DNA of 24,000 bases from Candidatus Effluviviaceae Genus I sp. (GTDB taxonomy: Bacteria; Joyebacterota; Joyebacteria; Joyebacterales; Joyebacteraceae), in assembly GCA_016867725.1 (NCBI GenBank), contig VGIX01000001.1:1-24000 (forward strand), written 5' to 3'. Position numbers and translations under genes: made by a program. This document shows, one piece after another, positions 8,368 to 16,792 of this stretch. Each line of letters begins with the position of its first letter. Within the stretch, counting starts at the first letter, position 1. The notes below the pieces were generated by a model, which was not told the origin of the DNA, did no database searches, and worked only from the letters and a program-made list of their open reading frames with translations.

Positions 8368-9650
8368 TGCTCCCCCTTTCGCACGTCCGACATCTTCTTC
8401 ATCGCGCAGAACTCGCCGCACATCGTGCAGAGGTCGGCGTCGGACGGATGCGACGCCTCCCGGTACGCGCGCGCCTTCGACGGGTCGAGCGAGAGCGCGA
8501 TGGCCTCGTCCCAGCGCAGTCCCTTCCGCGCGCGGGACAGGCGGTCGTCCCACTCGCGCGCGCCGCGCACGCCCTTGGCGACGTCCGCGGCGTGGGCCGC
8601 GACGCGCAGGGCGAAGACGCCCTCGCGCACGTCGTCCACCGTCGGGAGCCGGAGGTGCTCCGCCGGCGTGACGTAGCAGAGAAAGTCGGCGCCCGCGGCC
8701 GCGGCGACCGCACCGCCGATGGCGGCCGCGATGTGGTCGTATCCGGGCGCGACGTCGGTGACGAGCGGCCCGAGGACGTAGAACGGCGCCCCGCCGCAGA
8801 GCGCCTTCTCGAGCTCGACGGACCCGCGGACGAGGTGGAGCGGAACGTGGCCGGGACCCTCGACGATCGCCTGCACCCCCCGCGCCCGCGCGCGGCGGAC
8901 GAGCTCGGCGATGACCGTGAGCTCGGCGATCTGCGCGGCGTCGTTCGCGTCGGCGAGCGCGCCGGGGCGGAGCCCGTCTCCCAGGCTCAGCGCCACGTCG
9001 TGCTCCGCCGCGATGTCCAGGAGATCGTCGTACCGCTCGTAGAGCGGATTCTCCCGCCCGTTGAACGCCATCCACTCCATGAGGAACGCACCGCCCCGGC
9101 TCACGACGTCGGCGAGCCTCGGCGAGCGCCGCGCGTGCCCGGCCACCTCGCGCGTCACGCCGCAGTGCACGGTCACGAAGTCCACGCCGTCCTCGGCGTG
9201 CGTCCGCACGGCGCCGAGGATGTCCTCGGCCGTCATGCGCACCATGCCCTTGCCCGCGCGCCGCGCCCCCACGGCCGCCTGGTAGATGGGCACGGTGCCG
9301 ACGGCGACCGTGGAGCGCGCGAGGACCGCGCGCCGGATCGCGTCGAGGTCCCCGCCGGTCGAGAGGTCCATGACCGCGTCGGCGCCGGCCGCGACCGCGG
9401 CGTCGAGCTTCTCGAGCTCCTCGTCGAGGCTCGAGGCGTCCGCCGACGTGCCGAGGTTCGCGTTCACCTTCGTGCGAAGACCGGGGCCCAGGCCGATCGG
9501 ACGTCGGCCGCTTCGCCTGTTCCTGAGGACGACGGCCGTGCCCCGCGCGACCGCCGCCGCGAGCGCCGTCGGGTCAACGCCCTCGTCCCTCGCGACGGCC
9601 GCGACCTCGTCCGTCACCTTCCCCGCCTTCGCCTCTTCCATCTGGAGCAT
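8364..9650 (-). CDS. thiC: phosphomethylpyrimidine synthase ThiC (short form)
   Basis: A 428-residue radical-SAM enzyme of thiamine biosynthesis that rearranges aminoimidazole ribotide into hydroxymethylpyrimidine phosphate. Recognisable blocks are RTKVNANLGTS (about 59-69), VGTVPIYQA, MEWMAFNGRENPLYERYDDLL, SLGDGLRPGALADANDAAQ, VEGPGHVPLH, LGPLVTDVAPGYDHI and LCYVTPAEHL. The C-terminal cluster-binding cysteines are 408, 411 and 415 in CTMCGEFCAMK. This is the shorter ThiC form lacking the extended N-terminal domain of the E. coli enzyme (about 630 residues). ATG 9650 is backed by GAAGGAAGG about 6 bases upstream; Met4 is an alternative. No other thiamine genes are nearby. Only 17 bases separate it from ligA, so there is no room for a TPP riboswitch leader outside coding sequence. 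Confidence 0.96.
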   Translation of the reverse strand: MLQMEEAKAGKVTDEVAAVARDEGVDPTALAAAVARGTAVVLRNRRSGRRPIGLGPGLRTKVNANLGTSADASSLDEELEKLDAAVAAGADAVMDLSTGGDLDAIRRAVLARSTVAVGTVPIYQAAVGARRAGKGMVRMTAEDILGAVRTHAEDGVDFVTVHCGVTREVAGHARRSPRLADVVSRGGAFLMEWMAFNGRENPLYERYDDLLDIAAEHDVALSLGDGLRPGALADANDAAQIAELTVIAELVRRARARGVQAIVEGPGHVPLHLVRGSVELEKALCGGAPFYVLGPLVTDVAPGYDHIAAAIGGAVAAAAGADFLCYVTPAEHLRLPTVDDVREGVFALRVAAHAADVAKGVRGAREWDDRLSRARKGLRWDEAIALSLDPSKARAYREASHPSDADLCTMCGEFCAMKKMSDVRKGEQ

Positions 9651-9667
9651 GGTCCGCCTTCCTTCTT

Positions 9668-11674
9668 CTATCGTCCCAGGAGCTTCCGAAGCTCCCGCTC
9701 GTCCGCCGTCCTCACGCCCAGCGCGCGCGCCTTCGCCAGCTTCGAGCCCGCGTCGCTTCCGACCACGACCAGGCTCGTGCGCGCGCTCACGCTCCCGGAC
9801 ACGCGGCCGCCCGCGGCCGTGATCGCCGCCGCGGCCTCCTCGCGCGTCATGGTCTCGAGCGATCCGGTGAGCACGATCGTCATGCCCGCGAGCGGCCGCG
9901 GCCCCGAGCGCGCCCTCGCCGCCGACATCGTCACGCCCGCGCGCTCGAGCTTCGCGATCGCCTCGAGGTTGCGCTTCGACGAGAGGAAGGCGCGCACGCT
10001 CGCGGCGATCACCGGACCGACCTCCTCGGCCTCCGCGAGCTCCTCGGCGCCGGCCCCTCTCAGCGCCTTCATGCTCGGGAACCGCTCCGCGATCGCCTCG
10101 GCGACGCGGGACCCCACGTGCCGGACCCCGAGCGCGAAGAGCACGCGGGAGAACGGTCTCGACCGGCTCTTCTCCACGGCCGCGACGAGGTTCGCCGCCG
10201 AGCGCTCGCCCATGCGCGGGAGCGCCGCGAGCGCGGCCGCGTCGAGCGAGTAGAGGTCGCCGTAGTCCGCGGCGAGCCCGCCGTCCACGAGCTGCTCGAC
10301 GAGCGCCGGGCCGAGGCCCGCAATGTCCATCGCGCCGCGGGACGCGAAGTGCTCGATGGCGCGCTTGACCTGCGCCGGGCACGCCACGTTCTCGCAGCGG
10401 AGGTCGGCCTCGCCCTCGATCTCCGCGACGGGCTGCCCGCAGACCGGGCACCGGCCGGGCATCCTGAACCTGCGGGGCCGCCCCTTCCGCTCCCCGACCA
10501 GCACGCGGACGACCTTCGGGATGACGTCCCCGCCCTTCTCGATCTCGACCGTGTCGCCGACGCGCACGTCGAGCCGCTCGATCTCGTGGCGGTTGTGCAG
10601 CGTCGCCCGCGAGACGGTCGAGCCCGCGACCGGCACCGGGTCGAGCACGGCCACCGGGGTGAGCCTGCCCGTCCGCCCCACCTGGACGACGATCTCCCGC
10701 ACGACGGTCCGCGCGGCCTGCGCGGCGAACTTGAAGGCGATGCCCCACCGCGCGCTCTTCGCCGTCGCGCCGAGCAGCCCGCAGAGCGCGAGGTCGTCCA
10801 CCTTGACGACCATGCCGTCGGTGTCGTAGTCGAGCTCGCGCCGCCGCTCTTCCCACTCGCGGCACCGCTCGACGACGGCCTCGATGTCGCCGCACCACTG
10901 CGCGTGGGGGCTTGCACGCAGCCCCATCGCGGCGATCGCATCGAGCGCCTCGCGCTGCGTGGCGACGCCGAGCTCGGTCGCGTTCACGATCTGGTAGAAG
11001 AGCGCGTCGAGCGGCCGCTTCGCCACCTCCGCGGGGTCGAGGAGCTTGAGCGACCCGGCCGCCGCGTTGCGCGGGTTCGCGAAGAGGGCCTCTCCCGCCC
11101 GTTCGCGCTCGCGGTTGGCCGACTCGAACCCCGAGCGCGGCATGAACACCTCGCCCCTCACCTCGACCGTCGCCCGTCCGCGCGCCCCGGCCAGCCGGAG
11201 CGGCACCGAGCGGATCGTCCTCACGTTCGCGGTGACGTCGTCCCCCCGCGCGCCGTCTCCGCGCGTGGCCGCCGTCGCGAGGGCTCCCCCCTCGTACCGG
11301 AGGGCGACGCTCACGCCGTCCACCTTGAGCTCGACGACGTAGCCGGGGGCCTCGCCGGGAAGGAGCTTCTTCACGCGCTCGTCGAACGCGCGGAGCTCGT
11401 CGGCCGAGTAGGTGTTGTCGAGCGACAGCATGGGGACGCTGTGGGCGACCGTCGCGAACCCGCCGGTGAGCGCGCCGCCGACGCGCTGCGTCGGGGAGTC
11501 CGGCGTGACGAGCGCGGGATGGTCGCGCTCGAGCCCGGCGAGCTCCGCGAGGAGGCAGTCGTACTCGGTGTCGGAGATCTCGGGAGCGGCCTCGCCGTAG
11601 TACTTGCGGTCGTGATGCCGGATGAGCTCGCGGAGCTTCTCGACCCGCTCCGCGGCGCCCTTCCTCGCTCCCAT
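9668..11674 (-). CDS. ligA: NAD-dependent DNA ligase LigA
   Basis: A full-length 668-residue ligase that seals 3'-OH/5'-phosphate nicks using NAD+. Domains in order: the NAD-binding Ia domain (YYGEAAPEISDTEYD, about 25-39); the adenylation domain with nucleotide-accepting Lys117 in ELKVDGVS and DGMVVKVDD (286-294); the OB fold with FKFAAQ and GRTGRLTPVAVLDPV; the four-cysteine zinc finger (409, 412, 427, 432); helix-hairpin-helix repeats (IAGLGPALVEQL, LPRMGERSAANLV, GVRHVGSRVAEAIA); and a C-terminal BRCT domain (about 590-668, LAGMTIVLTGSLETMTREEA). No key residue seems missing. ATG 11674 has AAGGAG upstream at a rather long 12-base distance. This is the essential bacterial replication and repair ligase, and it sits between an outer-membrane assembly gene and thiC. 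Confidence 0.97.
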   Translation of the reverse strand: MGARKGAAERVEKLRELIRHHDRKYYGEAAPEISDTEYDCLLAELAGLERDHPALVTPDSPTQRVGGALTGGFATVAHSVPMLSLDNTYSADELRAFDERVKKLLPGEAPGYVVELKVDGVSVALRYEGGALATAATRGDGARGDDVTANVRTIRSVPLRLAGARGRATVEVRGEVFMPRSGFESANRERERAGEALFANPRNAAAGSLKLLDPAEVAKRPLDALFYQIVNATELGVATQREALDAIAAMGLRASPHAQWCGDIEAVVERCREWEERRRELDYDTDGMVVKVDDLALCGLLGATAKSARWGIAFKFAAQAARTVVREIVVQVGRTGRLTPVAVLDPVPVAGSTVSRATLHNRHEIERLDVRVGDTVEIEKGGDVIPKVVRVLVGERKGRPRRFRMPGRCPVCGQPVAEIEGEADLRCENVACPAQVKRAIEHFASRGAMDIAGLGPALVEQLVDGGLAADYGDLYSLDAAALAALPRMGERSAANLVAAVEKSRSRPFSRVLFALGVRHVGSRVAEAIAERFPSMKALRGAGAEELAEAEEVGPVIAASVRAFLSSKRNLEAIAKLERAGVTMSAARARSGPRPLAGMTIVLTGSLETMTREEAAAAITAAGGRVSGSVSARTSLVVVGSDAGSKLAKARALGVRTADERELRKLLGR

Positions 11675-11727
11675 CGTGGTGCCTGCTCCTTCAGGGGAAG
11701 ACGCGCGCGAGCGCCTGAGGAGTGCCG

Positions 11728-13434
11728 CTAGAACTCGCGGGAGAGCCCGACGTGCAGCTTGCCCTCGAGGGGGCGGTCGCCCTCGCCGAGCCCGTAGTCG
11801 AGCGACATTATACCCAGCCGTGTGTCGGCCCGCAATCCGATTCCGTACCCCAGCTTCACGCCCTTCGCGGCGTTCGCGCCCCCGCGGTAGTAGTAGCCCG
11901 CGTCCAGGAACGCCAGGGCGCGGGAGCGCCGTGTGAGGATCAGGCGGTACTCGACGGTCCCGAGCGCCGTCCTCGTGCCGCGGAACTGCTCCTCGCGGTA
12001 GCCGCGGAGACTCCTCGCGCCGCCGAGAACCAGCTGCTCGTGGAAGGGGACGGCGTCCTCGGTGCTCGAGACCGCGGCGAGCTGCGCCAGGAGCGCGACG
12101 ACGTGTCGCGGCCTTGCCGGAACGAACGCGTCGCCCGAAAGGGTGAACGTGGCGGCGCGCTCTCGTCGCCCGGTGTCCCCCTCCTTCTTCGCGGCGTACG
12201 CGACGCCGCCGGCCAGGCGCGCGCCGCGGGTCGGGTTGACCGGCACGTCCGTGGCGTCGAACTCCGCGCCGAGCGCCGTCCGCGCGCTGGACGCACCCCG
12301 GCCGTACGACGGCGCCGGAGCGTATCGCGCGCCGCCGACGGTCCACGCGACGGTGGTCCTCTCCCCCATGCGCGCCGCCACGCGCAGGTCGCCCTCCGTC
12401 GTGGTGTAGAGCGTGTCGCGGACGGTCTGGGCGCCGCTCACGGTCAGATCGACCGGCGAGCCGAGGACCCACGGTTCTGTGTACGAGAACGACGCCCTCG
12501 TGCGCCCCGGCGCGGTCCGCGCCCACGCGGCCGCCGCCGACCTTCCGGTGCCGGCGATGTTGCGGAGGACGACGTCCACGAACCCCGTCACCTCGCCCTC
12601 GTCTCCCGCGGCGCCGGATGCGTCGTACCCGAGGACGCCGGTGACCCTGCTCGACGGCGCTTCCGAGAGACGCACGCCGACCACCGCTCGACCGGTCGAG
12701 CGGTCGAACGCGACGACCGGGTCGCCCACGCTCCGGAAGAGCCCGAGCTTCTCGAGCCTGCGCCGAACGCGGGCAACGCGTCCGGCGTCGTAGGTCGCGC
12801 CGGGCTGGATGCCCGCCGCGCGCGCCACGACGGCGGCCCCGGTGACCGTGTTGCCGCTCACGACGACCTCGCCGAACCTGACCAGCGGACCCTCGTCCAC
12901 GGCGAGCGTGAGCGCGAACCCGTCCCGTCGTCGGGCCGCTCCCGCCGGGCGCACGGACGCGAGCGGTCGTCCGGAAGCGGCGTACATCTCGAGAAGCTCG
13001 TCCACCCCCCGCGCGACCGCGCCGTTCGTGAGAAGTGCGCCCGGCCTGAGCCCGCCGCGCTCGAGCGCGGCGGCGGCGCCGGGCGAAGCCGCGCCCCTGA
13101 GCGTGAGCGTGTCGAGGCGCGCCGCCGGGCCTTCGTCCAGCGCGACGCGGACCGCGCCCGCGGGCTCGTCCCACGAGACCGCGACGGCCGCGAGCGGGCG
13201 GCCGGCGGCGGCCAGAAGTGCCAGCAGGGAGTCCACGCGCTCGGCGAGCTCCGTCGTGTCCGGCAACGCCGCCAGGGCGGGCGCGAGGATCGTCGCGACC
13301 TCGTCCGCCGCGACGGTCCGCGCGCCGAGCACCTCGACGGCCGCCGCTTCTGCTGCGCTCAGAGCGAGGAGCGCGGCGGCGCACAGCGCGGCGAGCAGGC
13401 GCCCCACGGCCGTGCGTGTGTCAGAAGTACGCAT
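11728..13434 (-). CDS. Omp85-family outer-membrane protein (BamA/TamA-like)
   Basis: A 568-residue protein with a signal peptide (about 1-32), roughly three POTRA domains (about 33-100, 105-185 and 186-265; the third contains GEVVVSGNTVTG and GRVARVRRRLEKLGLF), and a C-terminal beta-barrel of about 300 residues. The barrel carries the Omp85 signature LRGYRE at 476-481 and ends in an aromatic residue (REF), typical of barrels inserted by the Bam machine. Omp85 proteins insert or translocate other outer-membrane proteins. Size and POTRA number fit TamA-like members better than a five-POTRA BamA, but no tamB is adjacent. Its ATG overlaps the end of the large barrel gene by 14 bases with no good ribosome-binding site, implying translational coupling and possibly a dedicated role for that protein. 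Confidence 0.88.
   Translation of the reverse strand: MRTSDTRTAVGRLLAALCAAALLALSAAEAAAVEVLGARTVAADEVATILAPALAALPDTTELAERVDSLLALLAAAGRPLAAVAVSWDEPAGAVRVALDEGPAARLDTLTLRGAASPGAAAALERGGLRPGALLTNGAVARGVDELLEMYAASGRPLASVRPAGAARRRDGFALTLAVDEGPLVRFGEVVVSGNTVTGAAVVARAAGIQPGATYDAGRVARVRRRLEKLGLFRSVGDPVVAFDRSTGRAVVGVRLSEAPSSRVTGVLGYDASGAAGDEGEVTGFVDVVLRNIAGTGRSAAAAWARTAPGRTRASFSYTEPWVLGSPVDLTVSGAQTVRDTLYTTTEGDLRVAARMGERTTVAWTVGGARYAPAPSYGRGASSARTALGAEFDATDVPVNPTRGARLAGGVAYAAKKEGDTGRRERAATFTLSGDAFVPARPRHVVALLAQLAAVSSTEDAVPFHEQLVLGGARSLRGYREEQFRGTRTALGTVEYRLILTRRSRALAFLDAGYYYRGGANAAKGVKLGYGIGLRADTRLGIMSLDYGLGEGDRPLEGKLHVGLSREF
12683..12704. repeat. 22-base perfect palindrome inside the Omp85 gene
   Basis: ACCGCTCGACC is followed directly by its exact reverse complement with no spacer. 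It lies in the coding region for the third POTRA domain (around FDRSTGRAVVG). It could be chance in GC-rich coding DNA or a protein-binding site; nothing nearby decides this. Confidence 0.9.
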
Positions 13435-16400
13435 TGACCCTCATGTCGAGCGTGTGGCGGGCGTCGGCCCGCGGCCGCGCCTCGCCGGTGTACGCGATGG
13501 AGCCGGTGAGGTAGTCGTTCAGCCGGTAGTCGCCGGACAGTCTCCACTCCGACGTCACGCCCGGGGACCGCCCCTGCGCCAGATAGGTCGGGAGCGCGTC
13601 GAGCCCTGTCGAGACCTCCGTCCTCGTCACGGACAGCGAGATCGCCCCGCGCCCGGCGAGGCGGTACGTCGCGCTCGGCGTGACGCCCACGCTCGTGACG
13701 GCGACGTCGAGGAGCCGCTCGTCCTGGCGGGCGAGCGACCCGGCGAGCCTGAGCTCAAGCTCGCTTGAGGGCGAGACCGTCACCTCGGCCAGCGCGGACC
13801 CCTCCCGGATCTCGTAGCTCGACCCGGCCCCCGACGTGCTCACGTCCCGCGAGGACAGATCTCCGCGCACCCGGTAGACGACCGAGCGGCCGCTCGCGAC
13901 CTTCACCTCGGCCGCCCCCGTCCGCTCCTTCCTCGTGTCGGTCGCGTTGACGTAGACCCTGTCGAGCCCGTCGCGGGACTCGAGCGACAGACGCACGGAC
14001 GCGCGCCCGCCCGGCGCCACGAAGCGCGCGACGTGCCGGGCGGACAGCTCGCCGGTCACCGTCTCGGGACCCAGGATCACGTCCGGCGACAGGAGGTAGA
14101 GCCCGGCGCGGTCGTCGGTCCTGCTCACCTCTCTGAGCTTCACGTCCGTCTCGAGCGAGAGCCCCGCGAGGAGCCGCCTCACGGCGCTCGCGTCCGGCAG
14201 CGCGCCGCGGCCCGACGACCGGAACGCGACCGTCCACCTCGTCGCGGCCGAGAGGTCGGTCACGGGGAGGTACCGGCCCGTCGACACGATGCGCGTGACC
14301 TCGACGCCGTCCTGGACGGTCACGTAGCGTTCCTTCTCCTCCACCTCGGTCGCGGTGACGGAGTACCTCGCCTCTCCGGACACCGCGCCGGCGAACGACC
14401 TGTGACCGAGCCGCACGCTCGCGAGGTCGTAGCGGGACCCGGCGTCGGCGAAGCCCGGCTCGAACTCGGTCGCCCGCCGCAGGACGCTCGCGTCGAACGT
14501 GAGCCGCTCCCATCCCGACAGCCCCAGCGCGTACTCCTGGGTCCGCGTGACCGAGGCGCTCGCCCACCCGCCCCCCGCCGACCGGTCGGTGAGCCTATGG
14601 GAGTACGCCGCCCGCAAGGACACCGCGCTTCCGCGGCCGCCGGACGACGCGACGGCCGCCCCGTACTCGTCGTAGCGCTCACCGCTCCCGCCGGCGGAGC
14701 GCTCGTCGTGCGCGTACGAAACGGACGGCACGACGAACCCGACGGTCCGCTCCACCCCGCCGCGGTACAGCGCGCGATGTCTCGTCAGCGCGGTGTCCGC
14801 GCCGGCGTAGTCCAGGTCCACGAACCGCCCGCTCGCCCACACCCTCGAGCGTTCCCCAGGCCGCGCGGACAGGTCGAACTCGGTCTTGGACGACGAGAGC
14901 GCGCTCCCCCGCTCGAGCCGTCCGTGGGAGACGCTCAGCCGGCCTCCGCCCTCGAGCGCGACCGCGGCCCCGCCCTCGACGAGGGACTCGAGCGCCGGGA
15001 GCGCGAGGCCGGCAAGCTCCCACTCCTCCTCGTACCTGAGCTCCCGGAAGCGCCCGATGCCCTCGAAGTTCCCTCCGACCCTGCGTCCCGACGCGGCCAG
15101 CTCGAGCCGGGACCCGCCGAGCCGCACGGGGGGCAGAACGGCGCGCGCGGCCTGAGCGTTGCCGAGGTTGTCGTCGTCGTCGAACTCCGAGAAGGTGTTC
15201 CTGTCGAAGCTCGACACCGCCCCCTCGACGGCCACGGACCCGCCTCCCGGCAGCGGGACCGTCGCGTCCGCAGCGAGCAGCGCGCGGTCGGTCGGCATGG
15301 GAAGGGAGCGCCCGAGCCGATAGCGCCCCTCGCCCTCGCCCGCGTACACGTAGCGCCCCCGCGCGAAGTCGAAGTCGTAGCCGCCGCCGACCCAGCGCTC
15401 GAACCTGAGATCGTAGTCGCCGGAGTCCGCGCCCGCGTACTCGAACACGCCCTCCTCGACGAGGACGTAGTCCCCCTCGCCGGCGCCGACGAAGGAGACG
15501 CCGTCGTCCCACGCGAGGGCGGCGTCGTCGCCGGCCGCCCGAAGGAGCGACACGTCGTCGTCGCTCAGTCCCGCCCCCTCCGCGGCGCCCCGGTCGTCCG
15601 CCTCCCGCAGGAAGCTCACGCCCACGTCGGCCGCGCCGCCCAGGACCGGCGCCCGGCCCCGCCCGCCGTAGATGTCCCTCGCGAAGTCCCCGAGCGCGTA
15701 CTCGTAGTCCACCGTGATGCGGTTGTCCGAAGACACCGGCCTGCGCTCGGTGAACTCGATCTCGCCGGCGGCGTAGTCGATGACGTAGTCCCTGTCCCGG
15801 CCGCGGACCATCGGCTCGCCGTCGAGCCAGACGCGCTCGCTGCCGGCCACGACCGTCACGCCCGGAGTCCCGGAGCGACCGGTGAGGATGTAGGGCCCCT
15901 GCCGGCCGTCGACCCCCTCGAGCGTCGCGCTCGCGAACTCGCCCCTGAGGCGCGCGCCGGCGGCAAGCACCGTCGCCTCTCCGATCCCCGCGGTCGCCAT
16001 CGCGCCTGAGAGCTCGCGGCGGACGGTCGCGAGCGTCCCGCCGTCGATGGCAAGCCGGTAGTCGCCCAGGGTCGCCGAGACGCGCTCGCCGCGGAGCTCG
16101 ATGAGCACCTTGTCGAGGGCTCTCAGCTCCTCGGTGTCGCCCTCCGGCACGAGGGGCGTGTTCTGGTCCGAGAGGTACGCGTTGACGACGACGTCGCTCG
16201 TGATGTTCCCCGACACGCTCAGCCTGAGCGACTGCTCGAGAGAGAGGTCTCGCCCCGATCCCACCGTGATCCCGAAGGTCTTGGCGCCGCCGACGCGCAG
16301 CCCGGCCCCCAGCGGCTCGGCGCGCCGCGGGGCCGCGGCGTCCACGACGAGCGTGGCCCCGCTCGGAAACCCCTCGGGAAGCGACGAGGACGAGTCGGCG

Positions 16401-16792
16401 TGTGCGAGGCGGTACACGGGCGGAAGCGCCAGCGGAAGGCAGGTGTACGTGAGGACGAGCCGGGCGGTGTCGGAGAGGTCCGCGAGCAGGACGACCGTGC
16501 CGGTCTCGGTGTCGAACGAGTAGTCCACGCCACGGGCGAGGCCGACCCCGTCGACGGTCAGCGTGTCGCTGCCCGCGAGCACGAGGGCGTCGGGGACCGC
16601 ATAGCCCGCGCGGAGGTCGACCGCGCGCGCGGTCACCTCGCGCCGACCGCCCGTTCGCTCGAAGAGGCCGGCGACGCAGGGCGCCGCCTGGTGCCAGAGG
16701 AGCGCCGACAGGGCTGCGGCGCCGAACGCGGCCCGGGCGCGCGCGCGGGCACGCCGGCCCGTCGCCCGCTCCCTACTGGCGACAGTCGCCAT
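13421..16792 (-). CDS. large outer-membrane beta-barrel protein with SprA-reminiscent modules
   Basis: A 1123-residue protein. The N-terminus is Arg/Ala-rich followed by a hydrophobic stretch (signal peptide, about 1-42). Two copies of a G-x-DY-x-x-D/DY-x-x-G-x-I/V-x-F-type module occur, near residues 68-115 (LARGVDYSFDTETGTVVLL) and 316-364 (DYVIDYAAGEIEFTERR). Around 434-490 is a run of short G-x-G-x-Y repeats (EGDYVLVEEG, DSGDYDLRF, GEGRYRLG). The second half alternates polar and hydrophobic residues like a many-stranded barrel and ends in YF, an outer-membrane insertion signal. I do not recognise a named family; the GxDYxxDY modules recall the type IX translocon protein SprA/Sov, which is about twice as long. 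ATG 16792 lies inside the end of the NHL gene (20-base overlap), and the Omp85 gene overlaps its stop. Confidence 0.8.
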   Translation of the reverse strand: MATVASRERATGRRARARARAAFGAAALSALLWHQAAPCVAGLFERTGGRREVTARAVDLRAGYAVPDALVLAGSDTLTVDGVGLARGVDYSFDTETGTVVLLADLSDTARLVLTYTCLPLALPPVYRLAHADSSSSLPEGFPSGATLVVDAAAPRRAEPLGAGLRVGGAKTFGITVGSGRDLSLEQSLRLSVSGNITSDVVVNAYLSDQNTPLVPEGDTEELRALDKVLIELRGERVSATLGDYRLAIDGGTLATVRRELSGAMATAGIGEATVLAAGARLRGEFASATLEGVDGRQGPYILTGRSGTPGVTVVAGSERVWLDGEPMVRGRDRDYVIDYAAGEIEFTERRPVSSDNRITVDYEYALGDFARDIYGGRGRAPVLGGAADVGVSFLREADDRGAAEGAGLSDDDVSLLRAAGDDAALAWDDGVSFVGAGEGDYVLVEEGVFEYAGADSGDYDLRFERWVGGGYDFDFARGRYVYAGEGEGRYRLGRSLPMPTDRALLAADATVPLPGGGSVAVEGAVSSFDRNTFSEFDDDDNLGNAQAARAVLPPVRLGGSRLELAASGRRVGGNFEGIGRFRELRYEEEWELAGLALPALESLVEGGAAVALEGGGRLSVSHGRLERGSALSSSKTEFDLSARPGERSRVWASGRFVDLDYAGADTALTRHRALYRGGVERTVGFVVPSVSYAHDERSAGGSGERYDEYGAAVASSGGRGSAVSLRAAYSHRLTDRSAGGGWASASVTRTQEYALGLSGWERLTFDASVLRRATEFEPGFADAGSRYDLASVRLGHRSFAGAVSGEARYSVTATEVEEKERYVTVQDGVEVTRIVSTGRYLPVTDLSAATRWTVAFRSSGRGALPDASAVRRLLAGLSLETDVKLREVSRTDDRAGLYLLSPDVILGPETVTGELSARHVARFVAPGGRASVRLSLESRDGLDRVYVNATDTRKERTGAAEVKVASGRSVVYRVRGDLSSRDVSTSGAGSSYEIREGSALAEVTVSPSSELELRLAGSLARQDERLLDVAVTSVGVTPSATYRLAGRGAISLSVTRTEVSTGLDALPTYLAQGRSPGVTSEWRLSGDYRLNDYLTGSIAYTGEARPRADARHTLDMRVNAYF

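Noticed and set aside
2563-8676. Open reading frame of over 2000 codons on the plus strand
   Set aside because: It is exactly antisense to hutI, hutU and the helicase gene, whose families are certain. Its translation is Arg/Ala/Glu/Val-rich low-complexity text with no domain. Long antisense frames are expected where third positions are nearly all G or C.
8368-9075. Upstream extension of the exonuclease-helicase frame
   Set aside because: It lies entirely within thiC in another frame. The GTG at 8367 overlaps the thiC stop, has a ribosome-binding site, and sits just before the conserved exonuclease motif.
11675-11727. Possible hairpin terminator between the Omp85 gene and ligA
   Set aside because: I see only a weak 5-base stem (TCAGG/CCTGA) with a long loop and no T-run, and it overlaps the ligA ribosome-binding region.
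11675-13384. Upstream extension of the ligA frame to about 1238 codons
   Set aside because: The extension is an out-of-frame reading of the Omp85 gene. LigA begins normally at ATG 11674.
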